Source: Alphaproteobacteria bacterium
GTDB taxonomy: Bacteria; Pseudomonadota; Alphaproteobacteria; UBA6615
NCBI GenBank assembly: GCA_011087645.1
Contig: JAALLF010000006.1
Coordinates: 1-64,000 of the forward strand
Reading direction: 5' to 3'
DNA length: 64,000 bases
Position 1 is the stretch's first letter. Each line of letters begins with the position of its first letter. Shown here one piece after another: positions 16,555 to 25,735 of this stretch. The notes below the pieces were generated by a model that worked only from the letters and a program-made list of their open reading frames with translations, was not told the DNA's origin and ran no database searches. A program made the translations under genes and the position numbers.

Positions 16555-17421
16555 ATGGGATACAAATCGATACTCGTACCGCTCGAGGAAAGCGAGGTTC
16601 TGACCTCGGTGCTGGCGACCACATTGCTGGTGGGGCGCCAGTTCGACAGCTATATCGAAGGTCTATGCATTCGGCCCTCTTTGGCCGGCGCCATCGCGGT
16701 AGGGTTCGAGGGCGGCGTGGCCGCGTTGGCGGGCACCGAGGAACAGTTCGAGCAGGAGCAGGAAACCCGAACCCGGCGGCTACAAGAACAGTTCGACGCC
16801 TTCGTCCGCGATAACGGGTTGAGCGTCGCCGCCACCGCCGATACGCCGGGCCTATGCGCCCGCTGGCACGAGGACGAAGCGCCGGGCATCGGCATCTTCG
16901 GCCAGCGCGGCCGCGTGTTCGATTTGATCGTGGTGGGCCGACCGACACCGGGTGTCCTGACCCCAGCGATGAATACGCTGGAGACCGTGCTGTTTGAATC
17001 AGGCCGGCCCGTATTAATCGCGCCACCGACGGTCCCGCAGACCCTGGCCCGTAACGTGGTCGTCGCCTGGAACGGCAGCACCGAGACGGCCCGCGCCATG
17101 GCATTCGCCATGCCTTTCCTGCAAAACGCCGAGCGCATCACCGTGCTCACCGTGGAGGGTGCGCTAGTGCCCGGGCCGAGCGGTGAAGAAGTCGCCGAGA
17201 GCCTGAGCCGCCATGGCGTAACCGCCGAGGCGGTAAACGCCATGGGCAAGCGGTCACCCGCCGCCGCCGGTGTGGTGATGATCGAAGAGGCCGCAAAGCT
17301 GGGCGCCGATCTCATTATCAAGGGCGGCTACACGCAAAGCCGGCTGCGGCAAATGATTTTCGGCGGCGCCACCAGCCATATTCTGAACGAAGCGGAAATC
17401 CCGGTGCTGATGGCGCACTAA
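16555..17421 (+). CDS. Tandem universal stress protein (UspA fold)
   Basis: A 288-residue protein with two UspA-type Rossmann-like halves, about 1-145 and 160-288. The second half ends with the nucleotide-binding loop pattern GGYTQSRLRQMIFGGATSHIL (G-x2-x-S/T form), then PVLMAH, which supports ATP binding. The first half has VVGRPTPG in the equivalent place and is degenerate. GGGAGGGC precedes the ATG. USPs are soluble stress proteins; no neighbour suggests a specific trigger. It converges with the coiled-coil gene. Confidence 0.85.
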   Translation: MGYKSILVPLEESEVLTSVLATTLLVGRQFDSYIEGLCIRPSLAGAIAVGFEGGVAALAGTEEQFEQEQETRTRRLQEQFDAFVRDNGLSVAATADTPGLCARWHEDEAPGIGIFGQRGRVFDLIVVGRPTPGVLTPAMNTLETVLFESGRPVLIAPPTVPQTLARNVVVAWNGSTETARAMAFAMPFLQNAERITVLTVEGALVPGPSGEEVAESLSRHGVTAEAVNAMGKRSPAAAGVVMIEEAAKLGADLIIKGGYTQSRLRQMIFGGATSHILNEAEIPVLMAH

Positions 17422-17437
17422 AGCAATCGGGAGCCTA

Positions 17438-17902
17438 TCAGGCAGATACCGCTTGGCGCTCGAGGACGGCAACCAAAAGCCCGACAGCGGATTGCAGCGC
17501 GGAAAACTTGCTCTCGGCCTTATCGACCCGTTCGATCAATCGCGCCTGCTCGACGTCGTTGCGCTCCGGCGACGGCAGTACGCGTTGAGCCGACAGGTTA
17601 TCCAGCGCCGCCTGCATTTGCTGGCGCAAGACCTGCTCGCGTTCGTGAAGCTGCAACAGCTGATCGACCCGGTCGTTCAGGCGCTGCTGTTCGCGCAACA
17701 GCCGCGACAGTTCGGTGCGCTGCAACTCGATGACCAATTCCTGGCTGGCCTCCGACAGCGCAGGCTCCGCCACCGAAGCGTCTTCGCTGTGCGGTGACTG
17801 CGTCCGTTCGGCGAGTTTCGCCGCGCGGACTTTCTTCGCGGCCTTTTCGCGCTTCGAGCGCTTTGATTTCTTAGACCGTTTCCGGCCGCCGGAATCACCC
17901 AT
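17438..17902 (-). CDS. Small Lys-rich coiled-coil protein, unknown function
   Basis: A 154-residue protein starting at the ATG at 17902, which has gaaggg upstream. Residues 8-45 are extremely basic (KRSKKSKRSKREKAAKK). From about 62 to 145 the pattern is a long amphipathic helix rich in Glu, Gln, Leu and Arg (LLREQQRLNDRVDQLLQL), probably a coiled coil. No enzymatic or membrane feature is visible. The basic head could bind nucleic acid or acidic surfaces. I do not recognise a named family. It lies immediately downstream of the hydrolase gene. Confidence 0.55.
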   Translation of the reverse strand: MGDSGGRKRSKKSKRSKREKAAKKVRAAKLAERTQSPHSEDASVAEPALSEASQELVIELQRTELSRLLREQQRLNDRVDQLLQLHEREQVLRQQMQAALDNLSAQRVLPSPERNDVEQARLIERVDKAESKFSALQSAVGLLVAVLERQAVSA

Positions 17903-17931
17903 GGCTTTACCCTTCTTACGCGGTGCCGCGC

Positions 17932-18783
17932 TTAGTCCTTGTCGAACTCCACCAGCTCCTCGACCAGGATGTCCGGCGCTTCCTCGTGCACATAATGTCC
18001 GCAATCATCGATCCCGCGTCCCGTTACCTGCGGTGCGTCCGTCCGCCACATCTCAAGCACATCGAAGGGGCCGCCCATGCCGCCGCTATTACCCCAAATG
18101 CAATGCACCGGTTCTTGAATGGTTTTACCTAAACTCTCTTCATCGAGTCGCCGGTTTTCTTCGAACATGGCCTTGTAATAGGCGAACCCGCCGCGCAAGG
18201 CGCCGGGCTTGGAATAGGCGCGGACATACTCATCGATGGCTTCTTCCTGATGGGCCGGATTGTGGTACTTGGGCCGTCCGAAGGCCTGCAAGAATCCCCG
18301 CACATCATGGGCCACCAAACTCTCGGGCATGTCGGGGACGGCGTTGAAGAAATAGTGCCACGCCCCCTTGGCGTATTCGATGGTGAAGTTGGCGAAAATC
18401 TGCCCGTGCGGAACGATATCGACGATCGCCAGCCGCGCCAGTTCTCCAGGCCAGTCGAGGGCATAGCGCCGCGCCACCAAGCCGCCCCAATCAGCGCCGA
18501 CCAGATAGGGCCTTTCCAGGCCAAGTTCCGCGGCGAGCTGACGGATATCGGTGGCGACGGTGCGCATATCATAACCGCCAGCCGGTTTGTCGGAATCGCC
18601 CATGCCCCGCAGATCCGGCGCGATCACGCGATAACGCTCGGATAACGGAGAAATGACCTTGCGCCACGAATAGGAGGTTTGCGGCCAGCCGTGCAGCAAG
18701 ATCATCGATGGTCCCTGCCCGGCCTCGCGGTAATGCAGGTTTATACCATTGGCTTTAATGACATTTCGTTTGATTTCGCTCAT
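17932..18783 (-). CDS. Alpha/beta hydrolase, epoxide hydrolase / dehalogenase type
   Basis: A 283-residue hydrolase. HGWPQ (31-35) forms the oxyanion region. The nucleophile elbow reads VGADWGG with Asp98 instead of Ser, the hallmark of epoxide hydrolases and haloalkane/haloacetate dehalogenases that form an alkyl-enzyme ester. The catalytic His is in CGHYVHEEAP near 270. Residues 140-215 form the helical cap. There is no signal peptide, so it is cytoplasmic. The exact substrate (epoxide or haloacid) cannot be decided from sequence alone. Confidence 0.8.
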   Translation of the reverse strand: MSEIKRNVIKANGINLHYREAGQGPSMILLHGWPQTSYSWRKVISPLSERYRVIAPDLRGMGDSDKPAGGYDMRTVATDIRQLAAELGLERPYLVGADWGGLVARRYALDWPGELARLAIVDIVPHGQIFANFTIEYAKGAWHYFFNAVPDMPESLVAHDVRGFLQAFGRPKYHNPAHQEEAIDEYVRAYSKPGALRGGFAYYKAMFEENRRLDEESLGKTIQEPVHCIWGNSGGMGGPFDVLEMWRTDAPQVTGRGIDDCGHYVHEEAPDILVEELVEFDKD

Positions 18784-18947
18784 TCCATAACCCGTAACGA
18801 ATCACCTAAATTACCGATGAGTTTAGTAAATTTCTTAATGACTGGTGGTATATTCATTTGTTGGACGCGACCACCACGGATGGACTATCCTTGTTTACGT
18901 CCAAATTCTGCGGCACACTTTACTATAGCCAGTTGGGATTGTGATTG

Positions 18948-19724
18948 ATGAACACCGATTTTGCACACCAACGCCTGTATGACAGCGTCTCGCTCGTTCC
19001 GCGTGTCGGTAACCGCGGTGATAATGAGCTTTGCGTCATGTCGCTGGTCGCGCTGCTCGCCGGCGAACGCCACACTGACCGGCCCAGCGCCGCCTGTCCG
19101 GTGATCGCGACTTTCGCCATCAAGGTCAATGACGGGATCGATTGCGACGCGCGGCAAGCCTTGAAACCGTTCGCGCCGCGCATCATCGGCACGCGCGACG
19201 GCCTGGCCCGCGGCCGGGCCTGGGTGTTGGTCAATGGCATCTTGGGCGAAGTGTTGCCGCGCTGGGCAGAGGATTCCGGCCAAAACGTATCGGCGGAATT
19301 GCTGGCGCAGTTGCGGGTGAGCTCGCAATCCTTCGATGCCGACGAGCTGCATGATCTGTTTGGGTTGGTGCGCAGCCACGCCCAAAGTCTCGGCCTCGAT
19401 CGCAGCCGGCTAAATGATATTCGCTATTTGTTGCGGGCCTGCGCGCGCGGCAGCGACGAGCTGGTCGCTAATTCCTGCGCCTCGATCATCTCCGACTTCG
19501 CCCGTCACCCGGTGAACGCCGAGGATTCGGGGTGGTATTGGAACAAGGCGATCGAGCTCATCGACCGCATCTGCGATGTCGGCGATGGACCAGCGTCGGC
19601 CGGCGCGCAAATCGAGCATCACGCCAATACCCAAGCGCAGCGAATTCGCGCCCAGGAAGCCTATGGTCCAATGTTCCAATGGCTGTTTAAGGCGCGCAAG
19701 CAACGCTCGAAGACAGACGCATAA
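18948..19724 (+). CDS. Hypothetical cytoplasmic protein
   Basis: A 258-residue protein with start ATG at 18948 (a TTG one codon earlier is possible). I recognise no family. It is mostly helical. Residues 45-100 read like a compact alpha/beta core (PVIATFAIKVNDGIDCDARQ), and the C-terminal third is Arg/Gln-rich (QRIRAQEAYGPMFQWLFKARKQ). It has no signal peptide, membrane helix or metal motif. It appears to be a lone transcription unit, 160 bases from the divergent hydrolase and 118 before the DUF4126 gene. Confidence 0.55.
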   Translation: MNTDFAHQRLYDSVSLVPRVGNRGDNELCVMSLVALLAGERHTDRPSAACPVIATFAIKVNDGIDCDARQALKPFAPRIIGTRDGLARGRAWVLVNGILGEVLPRWAEDSGQNVSAELLAQLRVSSQSFDADELHDLFGLVRSHAQSLGLDRSRLNDIRYLLRACARGSDELVANSCASIISDFARHPVNAEDSGWYWNKAIELIDRICDVGDGPASAGAQIEHHANTQAQRIRAQEAYGPMFQWLFKARKQRSKTDA

Positions 19725-19842
19725 CACCCTGATTTTTAACGTATTTAAGATGCGAAATGCTGCGCGTCTGCGGTGTGTAGCGTTGTAATTCGCCGCGTCG
19801 GTCCCCACATAAATAACAACGTAAACAGCAAACGGGGAAGCT

Positions 19843-20556
19843 GTGGGAATCGCTGAAACAATTGCTCTGACACTGGGCGTCGCTTGGGCAAGCGGCATTA
19901 ATCTGTACGCTGCCATCGCCGTGCTCGGCCTCATGGGCACCACCGGAAACATCGAATTACCGCCTGATCTGCTGATCCTGCAGAACCCGCTGGTGATTGT
20001 TGCCGCTGGGTTCATGTATGTCGTTGAATTTTGCGCCGACAAAGTACCGGGCGTCGATACCGGGTGGGACACCATCCACACCTTCATCCGAATTCCCGCC
20101 GGCGCGGCGTTGGCCGCCGGCGCGGTTGGCGACGTCAATCTCGGCGTCGAACTCGCTGCGTTGATTGTCGGCAGCGGTCTGGCCGGCGCGACCCATGCCA
20201 CCAAGGCCGGTTCGCGGGCGCTGATCAATACGTCACCCGAACCGGTCTCCAACTGGACCGCGTCAATCCTCGAAGATATCGCCGTTATTGGCGGCTTGTG
20301 GGTGGCGCTCAATCACCCGGTCGTCTTTATCGGACTGTTGATCGCCTTCATTCTGCTGATGATCTGGCTGCTGCCGAAAATCTGGCGGGGTATCAAAGCC
20401 CTGGCCCGGGCCATCGGTCGCCTGTTCGGTCAAAAACCGGAACCCGAAGCGGCGACCGCAGGCGCCAGCACCGGCGCTAGTTCGAGTACGACGGAAGGCG
20501 ACGCCCCGGGTGGTATCGCCCTATCTCTACCCTCCTCCGGCGAGGAACCGCGCTAG
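19843..20556 (+). CDS. DUF4126-family membrane protein
   Basis: A 237-residue protein with start GTG and GGGGAAG just upstream. The N-terminal 180 residues match the DUF4126 pattern: an early hydrophobic helix (IALTLGVAWASGINLYAAIAV), the conserved PGVDTGWDTIHTFIRIPAGA segment, a glycine-rich helix and VSNWTASILEDIA. A strong membrane helix lies at about 160-182. The tail is a low-complexity Ser/Thr/Ala-rich linker. Function of the family is unknown. Confidence 0.75.
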   Translation: MGIAETIALTLGVAWASGINLYAAIAVLGLMGTTGNIELPPDLLILQNPLVIVAAGFMYVVEFCADKVPGVDTGWDTIHTFIRIPAGAALAAGAVGDVNLGVELAALIVGSGLAGATHATKAGSRALINTSPEPVSNWTASILEDIAVIGGLWVALNHPVVFIGLLIAFILLMIWLLPKIWRGIKALARAIGRLFGQKPEPEAATAGASTGASSSTTEGDAPGGIALSLPSSGEEPR

Positions 20557-20576
20557 CCAACCCACTCTCCTGGGTT

Positions 20577-20623
20577 CACCCCCACCTCATCCCTCCCCCA
20601 TCAAGGGGAGAGTTGGGGTGGGG
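20577..20623. repeat. Intergenic inverted repeat, type A (short copy)
   Basis: CACCCCCACCTC and its near-complement ttggggtgggg flank a central ctccccc-atcaa-ggggag hairpin. This is a shorter, diverged member of the same family as 15027 and 23939, placed between the DUF4126 gene and the exported-protein gene. Confidence 0.7.
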
Positions 20624-20674
20624 TCGCGGTTAATCGATTTCCCCGCCTTCCGCGACCGTGATAGCGTTCATGCC

Positions 20675-21088
20675 ATGCGAATTATCTTACTCTGCCTGAC
20701 CCTGCTTCTGGCGACGACGTCGATTGGCGCAGCCACGCCTGCTTTGGCCACCCCGTCCCTGGCGGCGCAAGAAGGCAGCTGGGTGTGCCTGCCCGACGAC
20801 CAGACCGCGCCGCAGGTGTTCGTCGATTTCGAAGAGAAAATCTATCGCCGCTGCGACCAGAACATCTGCTCGATGTACGACATCCTGGGGGTTCGGCCGA
20901 CGTCCGACGCCACCGAAGTTTCGTTCGCGCCCGGCGCCAAGATGCGCGCCGACGACGATGGCGCCCGGTATACGGAAACCATTGCTTTCGGCAATGCAAC
21001 GATCACCTCATCGGGCGCGTGCACCTTCCGCGGCAACGAACCGGAACCTGAAACGTTCGAAAAAGAAGAGATGGGCAAACGCCGCTGA
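20675..21088 (+). CDS. Small exported protein, unknown function
   Basis: A 137-residue protein starting at the ATG at 20675. Residues 1-25 form a Sec signal peptide (MRIILLCLTLLLATTSIGA) with probable cleavage after ATPALA. The mature part contains four Cys, including C-PDDQTAPQVFVDFEEK and RRCDQNICSMYD, so disulfides in the periplasm are likely. No known domain is recognised. It converges with the BON-domain gene, the stops lying 22 bases apart. Confidence 0.6.
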   Translation: MRIILLCLTLLLATTSIGAATPALATPSLAAQEGSWVCLPDDQTAPQVFVDFEEKIYRRCDQNICSMYDILGVRPTSDATEVSFAPGAKMRADDDGARYTETIAFGNATITSSGACTFRGNEPEPETFEKEEMGKRR

Positions 21089-21110
21089 ACAAGCGCAGCG
21101 CGATAATCGG

Positions 21111-21725
21111 CTACGGCCGCACCACCGCGTAGTTCACCACCTTGGCAACGCCCTCTCTGTCCTGGACCGTGGCCAGCGCCTTATCGAGTTCATTTTGCGA
21201 GCGCGCCCGGCCCAATAGATAGGCGGTGCTGAAAGAGTCGATAGCGGTGCGAAAGTTCACGTCGGCGACGCCGCGTGTGCCGATGAGATCGACCCCGACT
21301 TTGGTGTTGAGCACCAACGCATCGGGCCAATCGATAAGTTCTTCCTTGCGAGCTTCCTGGTCTTCGGCGCTAACAAATGTGACGTGCCATAAGAGCTCCT
21401 TGACCCCTTCGACAGCCATAACCTTGGCGCTGAAATCGTTAAACAGTTCCTCATCGTCGAAGATGCCGGTCACTAGCAGGCGTTGCTCGTAAATTTCGGT
21501 CGATGCCTTCAACGTCTCGAACTCGACCATGATCGCGTTCACGTCGACGACGATGCGATTATCGATGGCGATGTCTTTGGCGCTGCGCGCCTCGATAGCG
21601 CGGTCGATCAACGTTTTCGGCGCGAGCAAGATATCGCTGAGTTGCGCGGTCGCCGGCGCTGACGAAATCGACACGCTCGCAAACAACCCAAAGACAAAGA
21701 TCAGACTATAGGCGCCGCGTTTCAT
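21111..21725 (-). CDS. Periplasmic BON-domain protein
   Basis: A 204-residue protein; start taken at the second of two adjacent ATGs (21725), with aaggaaag upstream. Residues 1-27 are a signal peptide. Two BON-like repeats follow, about 60-125 and 130-195: VTGIFDDEELFNDFSAKVMAVEGVKELLWHV and NTKVGVDLIGTRGVADVNFRTAI. BON domains occur in OsmY-type envelope proteins and are proposed to bind phospholipid. It fits an osmotic or envelope-maintenance role, by family only. Confidence 0.75.
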   Translation of the reverse strand: MKRGAYSLIFVFGLFASVSISSAPATAQLSDILLAPKTLIDRAIEARSAKDIAIDNRIVVDVNAIMVEFETLKASTEIYEQRLLVTGIFDDEELFNDFSAKVMAVEGVKELLWHVTFVSAEDQEARKEELIDWPDALVLNTKVGVDLIGTRGVADVNFRTAIDSFSTAYLLGRARSQNELDKALATVQDREGVAKVVNYAVVRP

Positions 21726-22017
21726 CATCTTTCCTTGCTCCACATTCAGAATACCAATGAATATCGAATCGCATCACGTCAGCCTAGAGCAATGGCCGAC
21801 CAGAATGAATATCCAATTAATGGCAAATAAACGGACCACACGAGGGTGTCCATACGCGCGTTAAAGATAATACTTGCCGTCTGGGCCTTCCACCGGCGTG
21901 GCGCTTTTCACTATACTACAATTCAGCTACATCTCGTGGCAGCGCAACCATCCCAAGCCGATCACGGCAGCGATAAATTCCAATCGCCATCACGGGGACC
22001 TTGAGGGGGAGAAGAAC

Positions 22018-23823
22018 GTGGAAAAAGCACTAAAAGTCTACGCCAAAGACGCCAAGCGAAAAAACAAATATCTCGACAAGCAGTCGTGGACAAACATTTG
22101 GGACGGCATGCGCATCGATTGGGACGTGCCGATCAAGATGGATGACGGCGTAGTCTTGCGGTGCGATGTCTACCGCCCGATCGAAGACGGCGAGTATCCC
22201 GTCATCATGACTTACGGTCCGTACGGCAAGTTCCTGCATTTCGAGGATCTGTACACCGAGCAATGGGATACCATGTGCCGGGAGCATCCCGACGTTCCCG
22301 CCAACTCAACCAACAAGTATCAGAACTGGGAAGTTGTCGACCCGGAGAAATGGGTACCCGACGGCTATGTGTGCATCCGTGTCGATTCCCGCGGCGCCGG
22401 ACGTTCGCCGGGCGTGATCGACATCTGGTCGCTACGCGAAGCCCAGGACCTGGCGATCTGCGTCGATTGGGCCGGTGTCCAGGAATGGTCGAACGGCAAG
22501 GTGGGCTTAAACGGCATCTCCTACTACGCGGAAAACCAATGGCAGTGCGCGGCTCTGCAGCCGAAGCATTTGGCGGCGATTTGCCCGTGGGAAGGCGCCG
22601 CCGATTTCTACCGCGACATGGCCCACCATGGCGGCATCTTCTGTAACGGATTTTCCTACGACTGGCCGCTGCATCAGGTCTATTCGGTGCAACACGGCAA
22701 AGGTTCGAACGGCTTCCAGTCGCGCCTCAATGGGCACTGGGTATCCGGCCCGCCGACCCTCAGCGAAGAGGAGCTCGGTCGCAACCGCAACGACTTTTAT
22801 GAAGAGAACCTCAAGCGCAAACTCGACACCGATGAGTATTGGCAGTCGCGCATGCCCGATTGGGACAAGGTCGAAGTGCCCATCTTGTCGACCGCGAACT
22901 GGGGCGGCCAGGGCCTACACCCGCGCGGCAACTTCGAGGGCTTCGTGCGATCCAAGTCGAAGGAGAAGTATCTCGAGGTTCACGGCATCGAGCACTGGAC
23001 CGAGTTCTATACGGACTACGGCGTCGAGCTGCAGAAAAAGTTTTTCGGCCATTATCTCAAAGGCGAGGATACCGGCTGGAAGCGGCAGCCCAAGGTGCAG
23101 CTGCAGATCCGCCATGTCGACGGCACGTTCGTGGAGCGCAAAGAAAAAGAATGGCCGCTCAAGCGCACGAAATGGACCCGCTACTTCCTCAATGCTGGCG
23201 ATCACTCCATGGCGACGTCGGCGCCGAAACGAGATTCCAAAGTTACCTATGGCGGTTTCAGCGAAGGTGTCACCTTTACCACCCCGCCCTTGAAGCGGGA
23301 CATGGAGATCACCGGTCCGATAGCCTCCAAGCTATGGGTGTCGTCGGCAACTGCCGACGCCGACCTGTTCCTGGTGGTGCGCGCCTTCACGCAGGATATG
23401 GAGGAGATCGTATTCCAGGGCGCCCTCGACCCCCACACGCCGATCGCCCAGGGCTGGCTGCGCGTGTCGCACCGTAAACTCGACAAGGAACTCAGCCTGC
23501 CCTATCGCCCCTACCACACCCATGATGAAGAGCAGCCCACGAAGCCGGGTCAAATCTATGAAGTGGATGTGGAAGTCTGGCCGACCTGCGTCGTGCTGCC
23601 GGCGGGGACGCGCCTCGCCTTTTCGGTACGCGGCAAGGACTATCTCTATCCCGGCGATTCCTACATGGACACGCCGATCGGCAAGTGGACCGGCTGCGCC
23701 GTGTTCCGCCATGACGATCCGCGTGACCGGCCGGCCGATGTCTTCGGTGGCGACGTTACGCTGTACACCGGCCCGAAACGGCGATCTCACGTTTTGTTGC
23801 CGGTTATTCCCGACGGCAAATAA
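22018..23823 (+). CDS. CocE/NonD-family serine hydrolase
   Basis: A 601-residue hydrolase. I start at GTG 22018, preceded by gaggggga; the longer frame from 21874 has no ribosome binding site and no domain content. The N-terminal alpha/beta hydrolase domain has RGAGRSPG (about 125) and the nucleophile Ser168 in GISYYA. The C-terminal jelly roll (about 390-600) is the X-Pro dipeptidyl-peptidase C domain. The family includes cocaine esterase and glutaryl-7-ACA acylase, so it cleaves an ester or amide of unknown identity. No signal peptide is present from this start. A strong terminator follows. Confidence 0.85.
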   Translation: MEKALKVYAKDAKRKNKYLDKQSWTNIWDGMRIDWDVPIKMDDGVVLRCDVYRPIEDGEYPVIMTYGPYGKFLHFEDLYTEQWDTMCREHPDVPANSTNKYQNWEVVDPEKWVPDGYVCIRVDSRGAGRSPGVIDIWSLREAQDLAICVDWAGVQEWSNGKVGLNGISYYAENQWQCAALQPKHLAAICPWEGAADFYRDMAHHGGIFCNGFSYDWPLHQVYSVQHGKGSNGFQSRLNGHWVSGPPTLSEEELGRNRNDFYEENLKRKLDTDEYWQSRMPDWDKVEVPILSTANWGGQGLHPRGNFEGFVRSKSKEKYLEVHGIEHWTEFYTDYGVELQKKFFGHYLKGEDTGWKRQPKVQLQIRHVDGTFVERKEKEWPLKRTKWTRYFLNAGDHSMATSAPKRDSKVTYGGFSEGVTFTTPPLKRDMEITGPIASKLWVSSATADADLFLVVRAFTQDMEEIVFQGALDPHTPIAQGWLRVSHRKLDKELSLPYRPYHTHDEEQPTKPGQIYEVDVEVWPTCVVLPAGTRLAFSVRGKDYLYPGDSYMDTPIGKWTGCAVFRHDDPRDRPADVFGGDVTLYTGPKRRSHVLLPVIPDGK

Positions 23824-23850
23824 ACACGAACAGAAGCGTCTAAATTTAAA

Positions 23851-23885
23851 GGGCCGCGGTGACAGTCACCGCGGCCCCTTTTTTT
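23851..23885 (+). terminator. Rho-independent terminator after the CocE-type hydrolase
   Basis: GGGCCGCGGTGA and TCACCGCGGCCC form a perfect 12-bp stem around a 3-base loop, followed by c and seven T. It lies 28 bases after the stop at 23823. Confidence 0.95.
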
Positions 23886-23938
23886 GGGCGTCAGGTTACA
23901 TTGCTCTGGGAAAGTCCTTAACTCGAATTTCGCGCAAA

Positions 23939-24062
23939 GCCCCTCTCCTTGAGGGAGAGGGGCTGGGGTGAGGGGTTACGCTATATCCGGGATACCCAGC
24001 GCCGTCCCTAACCCCTCACCCACTCGCTAACGCTCGCCACCCTCTCCCGCCGGGAGAGGGTT
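23939..24062. repeat. Intergenic inverted repeat, type A (full copy)
   Basis: A full-length member: hairpin CCCCTCTCC-ttga-GGGAGAGGGG with ctggggtgagggg, then a spacer, then cccctcaccc, cgctaacgctcg and the terminal hairpin CCCTCTCCCG-ccgggagaggg. Organisation equals the copy at 15027. It separates the CocE hydrolase from the convergent dehydrogenase gene. Confidence 0.8.
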
Positions 24063-24069
24063 AAATACG

Positions 24070-24960
24070 CTAAGTTCTATGGGTCTGAGCAGCGCGCCAG
24101 GCGGCTTGCATGATGCCTTCGCGGTCGCCCCAACCTTCGTCTATCGCCTGGTTAAAGGCGCTCAATGCAGCATCAATGACCGACGCGGAGATCTGCCGCG
24201 CAGCGGCGACGTCGCTCATCAGGCCCAAATCCTTGGCCATGCCCGCCAGGCTAAAGGCAGCCGCCGCGGGCGCCTCGCCGCCGACCGCATCGGCAATACC
24301 CGGCAAACGCCCCGGCGCGACTTTGATGGTGCCTGACGTGTCGGCCAGTATGTCGGCAGCTTGGGCCAAGTCGATACCGGCGCTGCCGGCGATCGCCAGC
24401 GCTTCGCCGACCGCTTCCCAATAGACCACCAGCGGCAGATTGACCGCCAGTTTCATAGCTGCCCCCGCACCCACCGGTCCCACATGGTCGAGCCGTCGGC
24501 AAAGCTGTTCCAACAGCGGCCGCGCGGCCTCGACGTCGCTGGTTTCGCCGCCGGCAAGGCCAAGCAACTGCCCGTTACGCGCCGGCTGAACGCTGCCACC
24601 CACGGGACATTCGACGAACCGGCCGCCGGCGCCGCGCACTCCAGCGGCAACTCGCTCGGCGGTCTCCGGCCGGATGGTGCTCATTTCAATAATCAGCGTG
24701 TTGCCAAGATCCGCCGACAGCAGGCCGCCATCACCATCGTACACGGCCGCTATGGCGTCATCGTCGATCACGATGGAAATTACCGTCTCGCAAGCCGCGG
24801 CCAGATCGGCCGGGCTATCGGTAAATGTCGCGCCCTGGTCAAGCAAAGGCTGCGCCCGCTCACGCGTGCGATTCCAGACCGATACCTGGTGGCCATCTTC
24901 GATCAATCGCGCGGCAACCGCCGACCCCATTTTCCCCGTCCCACTAACGCCAACCTGCAT
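24070..24960 (-). CDS. Beta-hydroxyacid dehydrogenase (3-hydroxyisobutyrate dehydrogenase family)
   Basis: A 296-residue NAD(P)-dependent dehydrogenase. The start is the ATG at 24960 with aggaagg upstream; an in-frame extension upstream is not coding-like. The Rossmann loop is VGVSGTGKMGSAV at residues 3-15, with Arg31 in WNRTRER suggesting NADP preference. The substrate motif ECPVGGSVQPA lies near 120, and the catalytic Lys near 170 sits in GPVGAGAAMKLAVN. The substrate could be 3-hydroxyisobutyrate, tartronate semialdehyde or a related acid; it cannot be fixed. It opens the catabolic district. Confidence 0.85.
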   Translation of the reverse strand: MQVGVSGTGKMGSAVAARLIEDGHQVSVWNRTRERAQPLLDQGATFTDSPADLAAACETVISIVIDDDAIAAVYDGDGGLLSADLGNTLIIEMSTIRPETAERVAAGVRGAGGRFVECPVGGSVQPARNGQLLGLAGGETSDVEAARPLLEQLCRRLDHVGPVGAGAAMKLAVNLPLVVYWEAVGEALAIAGSAGIDLAQAADILADTSGTIKVAPGRLPGIADAVGGEAPAAAAFSLAGMAKDLGLMSDVAAARQISASVIDAALSAFNQAIDEGWGDREGIMQAAWRAAQTHRT

Positions 24961-25145
24961 GTGACCTTCCTCTAGAACCTCGCCAAGCCGTCCGGCTGGC
25001 GACTGATTGTATGATTTTCGCCAATGGTACCGACTATCGCCATCGCAATCAAAACGCCATCTGAACGGAAGAAATTGCCGGCGCGCTATGCAACAATAGC
25101 GCTGGACAAAGATCGCAAACCAAACAGCGGCGTGGGGAAACAGCC

Positions 25146-25718
25146 ATGAAGACCATCGATATTTCACCGGAAGAAATGCAACGCTACATCGCGCGTTACG
25201 ACGAGCTAACGCCGAACAAAGCACGCACGGCCGGCAACATTCCCCCGGAAGCCCGCGAGATGATGACCGCGCGGGAAACCAAGACCGTGATTGCCTATGA
25301 GGGCGCCAAGGATACACCGTGGGGCGACGGCCCGATTCCCGGACCGCCGAGCTTCGCCGTTGTCATCGCCGAATGCGAGCCCGGCAACGGCCCGGGCCTG
25401 CACGTTCATCAGAACACCACCGAGACGTTCACGTGCATTCGCGGCCGGTTCCGCATCGAATGGGGCGATGAGGGTCAATACGCCACCGAGCTTAATCTGT
25501 TCGACACGATCTCTGTCCCACCCGGGGTGATGCGCCGCTTTCACAACATCAGCGATGAGAGCGGCCTACTCCATGTCACGTTGCAAGGCGGCGAGCAGGG
25601 TCTGCGCGATGTGGAATATCCGGCCAGTATGGTCGACGAACTCGAAAGCCGCTTTGGGGCCGAGGTGGTTCAAGAGCTTGAGGATGTCGGCTATTCGTTC
25701 CGCGCGGGTCTCGACTGA
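25146..25718 (+). CDS. Cupin-domain protein
   Basis: A 190-residue single cupin. Motif 1 reads GPGLHVHQNTTETFTCIRGRF with His, His and Glu ligands, and motif 2 reads VPPGVMRRFHNIS with the last His. It could be a metal-dependent dioxygenase, an isomerase or a binding protein. GGGGAAA precedes the ATG. The NTF2-like and epimerase genes follow on the same strand with gaps of 17 and 26 bases, so the three form a likely operon. Confidence 0.75.
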   Translation: MKTIDISPEEMQRYIARYDELTPNKARTAGNIPPEAREMMTARETKTVIAYEGAKDTPWGDGPIPGPPSFAVVIAECEPGNGPGLHVHQNTTETFTCIRGRFRIEWGDEGQYATELNLFDTISVPPGVMRRFHNISDESGLLHVTLQGGEQGLRDVEYPASMVDELESRFGAEVVQELEDVGYSFRAGLD

Positions 25719-25735
25719 CGCAATCGGCGCCCGGC

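Noticed and set aside
19410..20312. 300-codon minus-strand frame over the genes at 18948 and 19843
   Set aside because: Antisense to a DUF4126 gene with clear membrane pattern; the frame has no ribosome site or family.
24070..25317. Longer N-terminus (415 residues) for the dehydrogenase at 24070
   Set aside because: The extra 119 residues are Cys/Arg-rich, precede a good Shine-Dalgarno site and ATG directly before the Rossmann motif, and overlap the upstream divergent gene.
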